In this document: positions 23,597 to 32,726 of the stretch, in pieces | Layout of the letters: each line of letters opens with the position of its first letter | Numbering within the stretch: position 1 is the first letter of the stretch | Source: Myxococcales bacterium | GTDB lineage: Bacteria > Myxococcota_A > UBA9042 > UBA3505 | Assembly (NCBI GenBank): GCA_002728755.1 | Contig: PBVT01000106.1 | Location: 1-51,753, forward strand | Length of the DNA: 51,753 bases | Direction: 5' to 3' | Notes under the pieces: model-generated | The model's database searches: none | Seen by the model: only the letters and a program-made list of their open reading frames with translations | Told to the model about the DNA's origin: nothing | Translations under genes and position numbers: made by a program

Positions 23597-24484
23597 TCAA
23601 CCCATAAGGCGTGCAGCGATCTCTTCGTAGCGCTCGAGGGCCTGTTGGATGATGGAATCCGGCAGATCTGGACCAGGCGCTGTCTTATCCCAATCCAGAG
23701 TCTCCAGATAGTTTCGTACCACCTGCTTGTCATAGGACGCAGGAGTCACGCCATGGGCCCACTCGTCCTTGTTCCAGAATCGACTGGCGTCCGGTGTCAG
23801 AACCTCATCGATAAGGATGATCTCTCCACTGGGGAGGCGACCGAACTCCATTTTGGTGTCCGCGATCAGGATGCCACGCTCTGCCGCATGTTCACGGGCC
23901 AGCGAATAGACCTTCAAGGTCATATCTCGCAGCCACTCCGCCGTCTCACGGCCAACCACAGCTGCCGCCTGATCGAAGTCGATATTCTCATCGTGATCAC
24001 CCTTTTCCGCCTTCGTGCTCGGCGTAAAGAGCGGGGGTTCAAGACGAGCGGCCTCTGGAAGACCTGGGGGAAGTTGATGTCCACAAACGGCTCCCGTCGC
24101 CCGATAATCCTTAAGTCCCGAACCGGTCAAATATCCTCGGGCAATACACTCGACCGGAAGCGTCGGCGCTCTACGTACGAGCATCGAACGCCCTTCCAGC
24201 TGGTCGGCGTACCCGGCAAGAAAGGACGGGTAGTCGGAAACCTCGGTCGCGATCAGGTGGTTGGGGACCAGATCCGATAGGAGATCAAACCAGTAGATGG
24301 AGAGCTCGGTAAGGATACGACCTTTTCCAGGAATCCCTTTTGGTAAAACCACATCGAACGCGCTCAAGCGATCGGTCGCGACGATTAATAACTTGTCGTC
24401 CTCAACCGCATAGATATCTCGAACCTTGCCTCGCGCCACCAACGGCAACGCGTCAATCTTTGTTTCAAGTATGGCCGAAGTCAT
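23597..24484 (-). CDS. purC: SAICAR synthetase
   Basis: PurC joins aspartate to CAIR in purine biosynthesis, using ATP. The 295-residue protein starts MTSAILETK (ATG 24484), supported by GAGGG five bases upstream and a 7-base gap after purF. Motifs include RGKVRDIY, ATDRLSAFDVVLPKGIPGKG, ECIARGYLTGSG, IADTKMEFGRLPSGEIILID and EVLTPDASRFW. The length is that of the longer PurC type rather than the roughly 237-residue E. coli form. It is the last gene of the purB-orf-purF-purC transcript. Confidence 0.96.
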   Translation of the reverse strand: MTSAILETKIDALPLVARGKVRDIYAVEDDKLLIVATDRLSAFDVVLPKGIPGKGRILTELSIYWFDLLSDLVPNHLIATEVSDYPSFLAGYADQLEGRSMLVRRAPTLPVECIARGYLTGSGLKDYRATGAVCGHQLPPGLPEAARLEPPLFTPSTKAEKGDHDENIDFDQAAAVVGRETAEWLRDMTLKVYSLAREHAAERGILIADTKMEFGRLPSGEIILIDEVLTPDASRFWNKDEWAHGVTPASYDKQVVRNYLETLDWDKTAPGPDLPDSIIQQALERYEEIAARLMG

Positions 24485-24491
24485 TTTTCCC

Positions 24492-25904
24492 TCAATTTTC
24501 ATATAAAGAGACCTCTGCCGGTGCAGTGATCTCATCGGGTGGAATAAAGTAATTTCCGGTGAAACATGCATCGCAGAATCCACCGGTTGTCCCTTGGGCC
24601 GTCTCCATCATTCCCTCCTGCGATAGGAAGGCCAATGAATCGGCTTCGATGTATTCACATATCTCCTGGACCGAATGTGAGGAAGCGATGAGCTGACTAC
24701 GTTCGGGCGTGTCGATACCGTAATAACAGGGCCAGAGTATGGGCGGAGCAGAGATCCGCATATGAACCTCTTTGGCCCCCGCGGCTCGCAACATGGACAC
24801 AATCTTCCGGCTGGTGGTGGCTCGCACGATGGAGTCGTCCACCACAATAATGGAACGTCCCGAAATCAATTCCTCCACGGGGTTCAACTTCAGGCGAACA
24901 CCAAAGTGACGAATCTGCTGCGTCGGCTCGATAAACGTTCGGCCCACATAATGGTTACGAATCAGACCCATTTCGTAGGGGATCTGTGCCGTCTCCGCGA
25001 ACCCCATGGCTGCGACGACCCCACTATCGGGCACAGGAATCACACAATCGGCATCTGGCACATTCGATTCCTGGGCGAGACGCACTCCAAATTGCTTGCG
25101 AATGGCATAAACCGACCGATCGAAAATATGGCTGTCTGGCCGGGCGAAATAGATCAGTTCAAAAATGCACTGTTGGACCTTCTCTTTCTTGGTTTTCCCA
25201 AGAGGGAACGAGCTGGTCACCCCTTCATCCGAGATACAAACCACTTCACCGGGTTCAATCTCACGTTCGAACTTAGCTCCGATAAGACTCAGAGCACAGG
25301 TCTCACTGCTGATAATGTAGGCATCACCCAGCCGACCAAGAACAAGCGGCCGATAACCCTGTGGGTCGCGGGCTGCGATCAATTTCTCACCAGCCAACAT
25401 CACAAAGGAATAGGCCCCCTTGATTCGACGCATAACGCGCCCTACTCGTTCTTCCAGGCTACCTTTCTTATGACGGGCTAGAACGTGGGCAATGACCTCG
25501 GTGTCCGCGTTCGTATAGAACAAATCACCTTTATCTTCGAGGTCCTGGCGCAATCGTTCTGCATTGACCAGGTTGCCATTATGGGCCACAGCCAGATTCC
25601 CGCGCCGGGTCTCCACAGTGAAGGGTTGGGCGTTCTTTAAAACGCTCCCCCCAGCCGTGCTGTAGCGTACATGGCCAATCGCACTCGAACCGACCAGAGC
25701 ATCCAGGATTGTGGCATCAAAGATATCCGCCACATAGCCCATCTGCCGGTGTACGCGCATGGTACGCTCATCCACGACGGCGATACCTGCGCTCTCCTGA
25801 CCTCGATGCTGCAATGCATGGAGCCCTAGATAGGTAAGATTACTGGCTTCCTTATGGCCAAAGACACCGAAGACGCCACATTCGTGTTTTAGACTCTTGT
25901 CCAT
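24492..25904 (-). CDS. purF: Amidophosphoribosyltransferase, [4Fe-4S] type
   Basis: PurF makes 5-phosphoribosylamine from PRPP and glutamine, the first step of purine synthesis. From ATG 25904 it has 470 residues. Cys8 in KHECGVFG is the glutaminase nucleophile, preceded by a 7-residue propeptide as in Bacillus. The PRPP loop is SIIVVDDSIVRATTSRKIV. Cysteines at QQCIFELIYFARPDS, LWPCYYGIDTP and FCDACFTGNY match the four ligands of the regulatory iron-sulfur cluster in Bacillus PurF, so this is the oxygen-sensitive type, unlike E. coli PurF. Its ATG overlaps the preceding stop by one base (TAATG). A longer frame exists but lies inside the upstream gene. Confidence 0.95.
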   Translation of the reverse strand: MDKSLKHECGVFGVFGHKEASNLTYLGLHALQHRGQESAGIAVVDERTMRVHRQMGYVADIFDATILDALVGSSAIGHVRYSTAGGSVLKNAQPFTVETRRGNLAVAHNGNLVNAERLRQDLEDKGDLFYTNADTEVIAHVLARHKKGSLEERVGRVMRRIKGAYSFVMLAGEKLIAARDPQGYRPLVLGRLGDAYIISSETCALSLIGAKFEREIEPGEVVCISDEGVTSSFPLGKTKKEKVQQCIFELIYFARPDSHIFDRSVYAIRKQFGVRLAQESNVPDADCVIPVPDSGVVAAMGFAETAQIPYEMGLIRNHYVGRTFIEPTQQIRHFGVRLKLNPVEELISGRSIIVVDDSIVRATTSRKIVSMLRAAGAKEVHMRISAPPILWPCYYGIDTPERSQLIASSHSVQEICEYIEADSLAFLSQEGMMETAQGTTGGFCDACFTGNYFIPPDEITAPAEVSLYEN

Positions 25905-26554
25905 TATCCGCCACCCGCCGGTGAATTCTGTGCAAGGGGAGAAGCTACATGCAAAAGACAGCGTGATTCCCAATCGATCAACATTTGCGGATCAAGACCG
26001 AAAACCTGGAGCATCGATACCGGACTCAGGGTGTTCTGCGCAAGATCCGAATCCAGTGCCGTCCGGAACCGCTCAAGGTAGCCTCCCAACGACGACTCCA
26101 ACTCATTGATAACCATCGGGATTCTCTCAGACCGAAGGGACGGCATTCGATAGGGTACTTCTACGTCTTCTCCCTCTCCAATCTTAAATACTGGCCGACC
26201 GTTCAAATACATCTTGAAGATAGCACCTGCTCCAGGGCGATGTACCGGTCCTACTCCGGGAAGAATATCCACTTCGGCCGACATATAGAGAAGAACAGGT
26301 CTCCCTTGTTGAACCGAAGATAGATCGAGGGCAAAGCCCATCGGCTCCATACCTGCCTGGGGTCGGAAAAAACTGAACTCGGAATTCACTCCTAGCTGAA
26401 GGTTCCGGATTTCCCATGGGTGCGCTTGGTAGTGTCGCGGAATCGCTTCGGTCCAGCGCCTATATTTGCCCGGTCCTAAAACCCTGTCCACCAGGCTCCA
26501 GCACCTCTCAGCAGAGCCTTCGGTCCCCAAGATTGCAACGAATACGTCACGCAT
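25904..26554 (-). CDS. Uncharacterised protein between purB and purF
   Basis: A 216-residue soluble protein with no signal peptide or membrane segment. It starts MRDVFVAILGTEGSAERCWSL, has a mixed alpha/beta middle (VLLYMSAEVDILPGVGPVHR; YLNGRPVFKIGEGEDVEVPY) and ends with a helical part (DSDLAQNTLSPVSMLQVFG) and PAGGG. It begins 18 bases after the purB stop, and its TAA overlaps the purF ATG, so it is translated as part of the purine operon. I do not recognise a family. A role tied to purine synthesis or to the upstream pseudokinase is suggested only by position. Confidence 0.75.
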   Translation of the reverse strand: MRDVFVAILGTEGSAERCWSLVDRVLGPGKYRRWTEAIPRHYQAHPWEIRNLQLGVNSEFSFFRPQAGMEPMGFALDLSSVQQGRPVLLYMSAEVDILPGVGPVHRPGAGAIFKMYLNGRPVFKIGEGEDVEVPYRMPSLRSERIPMVINELESSLGGYLERFRTALDSDLAQNTLSPVSMLQVFGLDPQMLIDWESRCLLHVASPLAQNSPAGGG

Positions 26555-26572
26555 AAATCGTTTCTATCCGTG

Positions 26573-27868
26573 TCATGAATCGAGGACTCTATCCAGAATC
26601 GTATCGACGTTACGGAACATATGGTCCAGATCAAAACAACGGTCCAGCTCCTCTGGCGTCAGATGTTCGGAGATCGCCTCATCGGCCGCTAGAGCCTCCT
26701 TCAGATCCCCACCGCTTGCGAAACAGGCCATCGCGACCGATTGCACCATGACATAGGCGCGCTGTCGTACGAGTCCTTTATCGACCAAAGCCAATAAAAC
26801 GGTCTGGCTAAACGGAAAGCCGCGGGTCTGCTCGAGATTCGCCATCATTCGATCTGGGTAGACATTCAGTCCTTCCAGAACGCTGGCAATACGACCACAC
26901 ATAAAATGAACCAGTGTGGTGCTATCCGGACCGATGACTCGCTCTACCGAGGAATGGGAGATATCGCGTTCATGCCAGAGGGCGACATTTTCCATCGCCG
27001 CGTTGGCGTTCGACCGCACCACGCGAGCAAGACCGGAGACATTCTCCGTGCGGATTGGGTTCCGCTTATGAGGCATCGCCGACGAGCCCTTCTGACCCTT
27101 ACGGAAGGGTTCTTCCGCCTCTCCAACTTCTGTACGTTGCAGATGTCGGATTTCAACCGCGATCTTTTCAAGAGTAGCAGCAAAAAGAGCAAGGCTCGTA
27201 AAGGCCTCTGCGTGTCGATCACGTTGTACAACCTGGGTAGCGACAGGCTCTGGCTTCAACCCCAGCCTTTCGAGAACAAAGGCCTCACACTCTGGCTCCA
27301 GATGCGCGTAGGTGCCAACGGCACCGCTCAACTTACCCACAGCGATCTGGTTGCGTGCCTTCGTAAGACGTTCCTTATCCCGATCGAGTTGGGCCTTCCA
27401 CATCCCCCAGACCAGACCAAACGTCATGGGTTCCGCATGAATCCCATGGGTTCGTCCGATCATCGGTGTATGAGCATAGGTTCGAGCACCGCTCGAAACG
27501 ATCTGGCGTAACTTGTCCAGCTCGACCAGGATCAGATCAAACGCCTTCGTCATCTGCAGACTAAAGCTCGTATCTACGACGTCGGAGCTCGTTAATCCCA
27601 GATGGATATAGCGACTCGGTTCCCCGACCTGCTCCTCGACATGCGTCAAAAAGGCGATCACATCATGATGTGTGACCGACTCAATTTCGGCGATCCGATC
27701 CGGATCCAATGTAACAGCCTCACGAATCATGTCGGCCGTACCCTGAGGAGCCTTACCGGTCTGTTCAAATTGCTCAATAAGCAGGCATTCGATCTCAAGC
27801 CAATGCTCAAACTTGGCCTGGAGACTCCATAATTCCTGCATCTCTACACGTGAATATCTATCGATCAT
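26573..27868 (-). CDS. purB: Adenylosuccinate lyase
   Basis: PurB removes fumarate from SAICAR and from adenylosuccinate, acting twice in purine synthesis. The 431-residue protein starts MIDRYSRVEMQELWS (ATG 27868), and its ATGA overlaps the stop of the pseudokinase gene by 4 bases. Family marks are HLGLTSSDVVDTS, IGRTHGIHAEPMTFG and the signature loop KGSSAMPHKRNPIRTEN with the catalytic serine. Its length is that of the bacterial short type, as in Bacillus and Thermotoga. A longer frame reads into the upstream gene and is not used. Confidence 0.96.
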   Translation of the reverse strand: MIDRYSRVEMQELWSLQAKFEHWLEIECLLIEQFEQTGKAPQGTADMIREAVTLDPDRIAEIESVTHHDVIAFLTHVEEQVGEPSRYIHLGLTSSDVVDTSFSLQMTKAFDLILVELDKLRQIVSSGARTYAHTPMIGRTHGIHAEPMTFGLVWGMWKAQLDRDKERLTKARNQIAVGKLSGAVGTYAHLEPECEAFVLERLGLKPEPVATQVVQRDRHAEAFTSLALFAATLEKIAVEIRHLQRTEVGEAEEPFRKGQKGSSAMPHKRNPIRTENVSGLARVVRSNANAAMENVALWHERDISHSSVERVIGPDSTTLVHFMCGRIASVLEGLNVYPDRMMANLEQTRGFPFSQTVLLALVDKGLVRQRAYVMVQSVAMACFASGGDLKEALAADEAISEHLTPEELDRCFDLDHMFRNVDTILDRVLDS

Positions 27869-30561
27869 TGTGCACCAATTTCCATACAGCAGCGAAAACC
27901 AATTGTTGAAGAACGAGTGGTCAATCGAACCTTTCGGGCGTAGGTACATGCCACTTTGTTACCGTCTTGGCGACTAGAACCTCCAAGAACCCGTCCATCC
28001 TGAACCCACTCGGCCACATTTCCTGATAGATCGTAAACCCCGGAAGGGCTCACACAGCGCTTTTTCCTGCCGGTTCTACGAACGGGCTGTTCGTCGTAAA
28101 AGTCCCCCATTACATTGCACCGACTTCGAATAAAACGCGGTCCGTAGGGGTACTTATTTCCGCACGCGCTCTGGTATTCATCGTAGGAACATAGACGAGC
28201 CCCCTCTTCGACACAGAGATCGGAGGCCTGCCGAAAACTGATTCGTCGTTTGGGCTTCGCCCCTTTCCCGGGAAACTCGTAGGCCTGCATACAAAACGCG
28301 GGGACTTCTTCGGTGGCCGCGACCGGGACAAACCCTTCAAAGCAGGATTTCTCCTCTTCAACACTATCCGAAGAGACCACATCCGGTGTTGGGGGCGGAG
28401 TTTTGCTCGGCACCACGACCGTAGGGGTGGGCTCTGGTACCGGTGGTGCTCCAGCATCGATAACGGCGGCGGTCTTGGACGAGCCAGCATCAGAAACCGT
28501 CGGTGTGGCCACTGGTTGTGCGACTGGTATCTCCGCGTTCGAACCCGTATCCGCTATGGCCGCAACGACCGCGGTCGGTTCGGGGGTTCCACCGATGTCT
28601 TCCGTCGTTTGTACGTCGGCTGCGTTCGAGTCATTGGCCCCTTGCTCGCCTGTATCCCCATCCGAGCCCTTGTCCATGGAGCGTACAGAAACAAGGACCA
28701 ATCCGAGGATCAGGCCAAGCCCTGCGACCATCCCATAAAACTTCCAGGCTTTGCGTGCTGGCTTTACGGCCGCCTTTTTACTCCCCCCCTTCAATCGGGC
28801 GGTAGGTAAGGGAGGAGGACCAGAGCTTGCTTTGCTGAGTTTATGGGTCACCAGTACCTGGATATCCGGAGCCGTATCTTCGAGCATCCGCTCTTTTCCT
28901 GTCTGCCAGGCGCTGTGCTCTTCGGATTCAATACTCTCTCCACGAAGTTCGTGGGATTGACTAATGGGTTGCGAATGAACCCGTGTCGCCACCTCTTCCG
29001 CCAGGGCGGGAGGCGTCGGTTCCATGGCCAACTCATCATCATCGTCGAGCTGCTTTTCCTCAAGGATCGGATGCTCGTCGGTGAGATCATCAACCAGAAG
29101 ATCACCTTCTGCCTCGAAATTCGCCATGAATTCATCGGCCTCTGCTACGACATCGGCCTCAAGTTCACCAACGACAGGAGTCGCATCTACAGGTAGCTCC
29201 TCCACCTGAAAATCCAGATCCGGATGATATAAATCCTCTTCCTGCGTGCTCGACAAAATCGCTGCCACAAGCGTCGGATCGGTCGCTTCGTCGGTTGCAA
29301 GAGCATCATCTTCGTCCGAGTCGTCTGCCGAATCCTCCGCTAGAGGTGTTAAAGCCTCTTCCATCGCGTCGAAGCTTGGTTTTGTTTCTGGGTTAACCGC
29401 TGGAAACTCTGGCAGGGTCTGTGTTCGCTTGAGGATTAAGTTGGCCTCTGCGAGGGAGGTTTCGATTGCAACGGACCAGACCTCCTGCGGAACAGAGACC
29501 GATAAGCCCGTATCGAGGATCAGTGCCTTCTCTCCGTCTCCTAGCCATAAGGCGTCTTCAATCACGGCCGAATCCGCGGCGGGCTCGGATTCCTCTTCAG
29601 CCTCCTGTTCCTGGTTATCAGCTCGCTCATCACGGCGACGAATAACCTCTTCCATGGTTAGGCCGGCCGCATAGTCCGCGATCATATCCTCGTCGACGGT
29701 GGGTAGACCCGAAACAAGGGTAATATTCTCTTCGCGAACGGCCCCATGCTCGTCTTCACTGACCCGAACCAGCAGCGTCCCTACCTGTCGAACAAACTTC
29801 GTAAAATCCGGACGTTTTTCCGGGTCCCCATGGGTCGCACGCACAAAGAACGAGTCCAGCTCATCGGGAACAAAACGAGTTGTTTGAGCGGAGAGAGGAA
29901 CTCCACCCCGAACGGTCCGCCCAGCAAAGCATTCCCCCATGATTATCGCTAAAGAGAAGACATCCACTCGAGGATCTTCAATACCGTGCTTTGTATACAG
30001 CTCAGGAGCTGGATAGCTGTCCCAGTAGGGGGCGTAGTCATGGGCCCATTCGAGTCGGCTTACCCCTGCCAGATGGTGGGGATCCGTAATCGAAACCGAT
30101 CCTTCATCAATAAAGATGTTCTCGGGTTTTAGATTGCCGTGCATGGTGACTTGTTCATCTTCCATGAGAACAGCCGCGATCTGTGTCACCAGACGGCCCA
30201 CATCCAAGGCCGGGAACAGGTCCTCACCAGAGCTCCGCATCCGGATCAACTCGCGCAGGCTGGGACCAGGAATACAGGAACGAATCAATCCAATGGTCGT
30301 ATCCAGCTCGATCGATTCCTCAAAACCGATTCTTCCCCCCTCTGTGGGACGAAGTCTGGCTGTTAAACGGTTCCGGTTTTCCTCCGATCCTTCGAGCAGA
30401 TCCGGATGAAAAACCTTTAAGATTTTTTCCGATTCATCTTCAATCGATGTCACACGCAACAAGATACCATGCGGACCGCGAAGGAATTCCTCCGTTACAG
30501 AATAACGTTCTGAAACCACGGAACCAGGTTTCGGCCACCATTTCGGCCCAGAAGTCGCCAC
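27865..30561 (-). CDS. Pseudokinase - membrane helix - FGE/SUMF1-like domain protein
   Basis: An 898-residue protein. Residues about 15-265 have a Ser/Thr kinase fold, with Lys49 (KILKV), HGNLKPENIF (141-150) and a PAPE-like segment (184-187). The catalytic HRD is HGN and the metal-binding DFG is DPH, so the catalytic Asp is lost and phosphotransfer is unlikely. Residues 300-560 are a long acidic, disordered linker. A single membrane helix spans 608-626, followed by a Pro/Thr/Ala-rich stretch. Residues 738-898 form a formylglycine-generating-enzyme-like (SUMF1) domain with GVYDLSGNVAEWV (841-853), GGSSRQ and IGFRCC. The kinase-like end should be cytosolic and the FGE-like end periplasmic. It heads the purB-purF-purC transcript. 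Function unknown; a sensor or scaffold is plausible. Confidence 0.88.
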   Translation of the reverse strand: MATSGPKWWPKPGSVVSERYSVTEEFLRGPHGILLRVTSIEDESEKILKVFHPDLLEGSEENRNRLTARLRPTEGGRIGFEESIELDTTIGLIRSCIPGPSLRELIRMRSSGEDLFPALDVGRLVTQIAAVLMEDEQVTMHGNLKPENIFIDEGSVSITDPHHLAGVSRLEWAHDYAPYWDSYPAPELYTKHGIEDPRVDVFSLAIIMGECFAGRTVRGGVPLSAQTTRFVPDELDSFFVRATHGDPEKRPDFTKFVRQVGTLLVRVSEDEHGAVREENITLVSGLPTVDEDMIADYAAGLTMEEVIRRRDERADNQEQEAEEESEPAADSAVIEDALWLGDGEKALILDTGLSVSVPQEVWSVAIETSLAEANLILKRTQTLPEFPAVNPETKPSFDAMEEALTPLAEDSADDSDEDDALATDEATDPTLVAAILSSTQEEDLYHPDLDFQVEELPVDATPVVGELEADVVAEADEFMANFEAEGDLLVDDLTDEHPILEEKQLDDDDELAMEPTPPALAEEVATRVHSQPISQSHELRGESIESEEHSAWQTGKERMLEDTAPDIQVLVTHKLSKASSGPPPLPTARLKGGSKKAAVKPARKAWKFYGMVAGLGLILGLVLVSVRSMDKGSDGDTGEQGANDSNAADVQTTEDIGGTPEPTAVVAAIADTGSNAEIPVAQPVATPTVSDAGSSKTAAVIDAGAPPVPEPTPTVVVPSKTPPPTPDVVSSDSVEEEKSCFEGFVPVAATEEVPAFCMQAYEFPGKGAKPKRRISFRQASDLCVEEGARLCSYDEYQSACGNKYPYGPRFIRSRCNVMGDFYDEQPVRRTGRKKRCVSPSGVYDLSGNVAEWVQDGRVLGGSSRQDGNKVACTYARKVRLTTRSSTIGFRCCMEIGAQ

Positions 30562-30646
30562 GAAAACCCCGGGGATTGAAGAGGCAGATTCCTAACACAG
30601 GACTCGATACGCCTCAACCACAACCGACTTATTTTTGTGTAAGAAA

Positions 30647-30656
30647 TGTGTTCACA
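30647..30656. promoter_or_regulatory. Palindrome TGTGTTCACA in divergent gap
   Basis: The 169-base gap 30562-30730 between the pseudokinase operon and the Rrf2 gene contains TGTG-TT-CACA within an AT-rich patch. It may be an operator, possibly for the adjacent Rrf2 regulator. A TTGCAC / TAAGCT pair (about 30693 and 30716, 18-base spacer) could be the Rrf2 promoter, but it sits only about 10 bases before the ATG. Nothing else is seen in this gap. Confidence 0.3.
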
Positions 30657-30730
30657 ACATCAATTCGCGATCCATCCCATCGTTTGCGCTCTTGCACCCG
30701 GTCTTCGATTGCCGATAAGCTACACCTGTT

Positions 30731-31201
30731 ATGAAGATTTCAACACGCGGCGAATATGCAATTCGCGCCATGCTCTATATCGCATGGATGGCTCCGGATA
30801 GGGAACACCCGGTTCAATCCAAAGAAATATCTAAAGCGCAGTACATCCCAGAGCATTATCTGAAGCATATTCTGTCGGACCTGCGTACCCATGGTCTTAT
30901 CCGTTCATCCCGCGGCCCCCATGGAGGCCATTGGATTGCGAAAGACGCGGAAACGATCACGGTGGGTGATATTGTGCTCGCGATGGAGGGGCAGCTCACC
31001 CATCTCGAAGATATTCTTCTAATGCCCTGCCAAATCGAGGTCGGGCCGGACCATTGCGCCATCAAAGAACTATGGATCCGCGTGCGGGATTCCATAGAGG
31101 AAATCCTGCATTCTGAGACTCTGGCCGATCTGGTAAAGCGTCAGCGCTCTCTTGTCGCCGATGCATCCAGTGCCAAGGATAAAGGTTTCAAGATCCTTTA
31201 G
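30731..31201 (+). CDS. Rrf2-family transcriptional regulator
   Basis: A 156-residue DNA-binding protein. The start MKISTRGEYAIRAMLYIA and the winged helix with SKEISKAQYIPEHYLKHILSDL, then GLIRSSRGPHGGHW, are typical of Rrf2 (IscR, NsrR, CymR). Cys100 and Cys109 in MPCQIEVGPDHCAIKELW fall in the region where IscR and NsrR bind an iron-sulfur cluster with three cysteines. Here only two are present, so cluster binding is possible but not the IscR pattern. No ribosome site precedes the ATG. Its 3' end overlaps the convergent HD-domain gene by 14 bases. Target genes are unknown. Confidence 0.9.
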   Translation: MKISTRGEYAIRAMLYIAWMAPDREHPVQSKEISKAQYIPEHYLKHILSDLRTHGLIRSSRGPHGGHWIAKDAETITVGDIVLAMEGQLTHLEDILLMPCQIEVGPDHCAIKELWIRVRDSIEEILHSETLADLVKRQRSLVADASSAKDKGFKIL

Positions 31202-32618
31202 GCTCAGTCGAAAGAATCGCTTCTACGCCACGGTCTCGCACGACCGAAACATAGTAGTCCGGGTCTTGAAAGGGCTCGATCTCACCGGCATCACAAAGTA
31301 TCTCCAGGCGTTTGCGTATCTGCCCCAAAATGGGCCCCGCCGGTATATCCAGCGTAGACATCAGCACCGTACCAAGCCCCTTGGGAAGCGGCGGCTGTCG
31401 AAGGTCTTGCGCACGAATATCCGCTACACGAGCCTCCAGCTCATCAAGCTGCCGAAGAATCTCCCGCACTCGATGCGCGCGCTTGCTGGTAAAGTCCGCT
31501 CGACTAAATCGAATAAGGTCTTCCAGATAGGGTTCGACATCCCGGATCAGTCGTCGCACTGCCGAATCCGTCCAATCGGATTCATATAGGTTCACGCGAC
31601 CATGCAGACGAATCACCGCTGCAACTCGTTCTGCCAATTGCTTCGGGAAATGGAACCGAGCTGCAATCCCTTCAAATAGAACCGAACCGAATTCTTCATG
31701 CCGATAGAAATGGACCTGACCCCGACGATCAACGGTTCGAGTCCAGATCTTACCAATATCATGGCAAAGGGCTGTCCAACGTGTACATGAGTCCACGGAC
31801 GCCTTCTTTGTCACTTTGATTGTATGGTCCCAACAGTCTTTATGGTGCACTTCACAACTTTTATGAAAGCCCACAAGACTCACGACCTCCGGGAGAAGAA
31901 AACTCAAAATCCCCGTATCCAGCAACCAATCCAGACTGCGATCAACATAGGGGGTCTTCAGAATCCGATCGATCCCCTGGAACCATAGTTCACGCTCTAC
32001 GGAGAGAATATTCGCTCCATCCCGGCTCGCCATCCGTGTGGTCTCGTTATCAACCGCGTAGCCATAGGAGCCAACGGCGACCGCCACATCCAATAAGACC
32101 TCGGGATTCGTTCGGAACACCGAGCGAGCCGACTCCACCGTACGAATACGCCGGTCGGTAATATCCTCGCTCGCATCAAAGGGATCCAGGACCGCACCAT
32201 TCGCGTCCACAGCAACCGTCTCGATCGTCGTATGGTTCTTCACCAAATCCGCCCAAACACCCTGGACCGTTTCACCCGACGACTCATGTGTGTAGGAGTC
32301 CGTCGGGTCGTACCCCCGAATCCCCAACTCCACGGTCGTATCCTTCATTGCAAGTACAAGACGGCGGCTATCTGGACCGGCATCCAACATCTCGGTGAAC
32401 GTGAACTCCGGGAACACGCCTTCATCCAATTCACCGTCCAGACCTGACACCAACATCGTACCATGTACGGTTGATGCTTCTGGGCAATCTGCTAGAAGCC
32501 ACGACACCACGGGCCCCGTTAGATGAGCCTCTCCATGCACTTCACCGATTTGACGTAAAACGTCCGACAGTGAAGCCGGTAATATAGCCGTTCGATTCGA
32601 TAGGTCTTGTGCAACCAT
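31188..32618 (-). CDS. HD-domain protein related to CCA-adding enzymes, nucleotidyltransferase part degenerate
   Basis: A 476-residue protein laid out like the tRNA nucleotidyltransferase/poly(A) polymerase family: N-terminal head (1-150), a neck around ITDRRIRTVESARSVFRTNP (152-171), and an HD phosphohydrolase domain (VHHKDCWDHTIKV 257-269; WTALCHDIGK 281-290). The head lacks the essential 'GGxVRD' and paired catalytic aspartates: the matching place reads LTGPVVSWLLADCPEAST. So CCA addition is unlikely, while the HD part keeps its metal ligands and may be a phosphodiesterase or phosphatase. A strong AGGAGG lies 7 bases before the ATG. The tail overlaps the convergent Rrf2 gene. Confidence 0.82.
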   Translation of the reverse strand: MVAQDLSNRTAILPASLSDVLRQIGEVHGEAHLTGPVVSWLLADCPEASTVHGTMLVSGLDGELDEGVFPEFTFTEMLDAGPDSRRLVLAMKDTTVELGIRGYDPTDSYTHESSGETVQGVWADLVKNHTTIETVAVDANGAVLDPFDASEDITDRRIRTVESARSVFRTNPEVLLDVAVAVGSYGYAVDNETTRMASRDGANILSVERELWFQGIDRILKTPYVDRSLDWLLDTGILSFLLPEVVSLVGFHKSCEVHHKDCWDHTIKVTKKASVDSCTRWTALCHDIGKIWTRTVDRRGQVHFYRHEEFGSVLFEGIAARFHFPKQLAERVAAVIRLHGRVNLYESDWTDSAVRRLIRDVEPYLEDLIRFSRADFTSKRAHRVREILRQLDELEARVADIRAQDLRQPPLPKGLGTVLMSTLDIPAGPILGQIRKRLEILCDAGEIEPFQDPDYYVSVVRDRGVEAILSTEPKGS

Positions 32619-32726
32619 AGTCGCGCCTCCTACCCGAGCTATCCACTCTCAGTCAAGGCTGAAACCGGGATTACCTCGTTGTTCTTACCCGAACCGGTGC
32701 ATTGCTCAGATCGAGATTTTCGATGA

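Noticed and set aside
24485-24583. Upstream extension of purC
   Set aside because: It would overlap purF, while ATG 24484 has GAGGG at the right distance and gives the conserved start.
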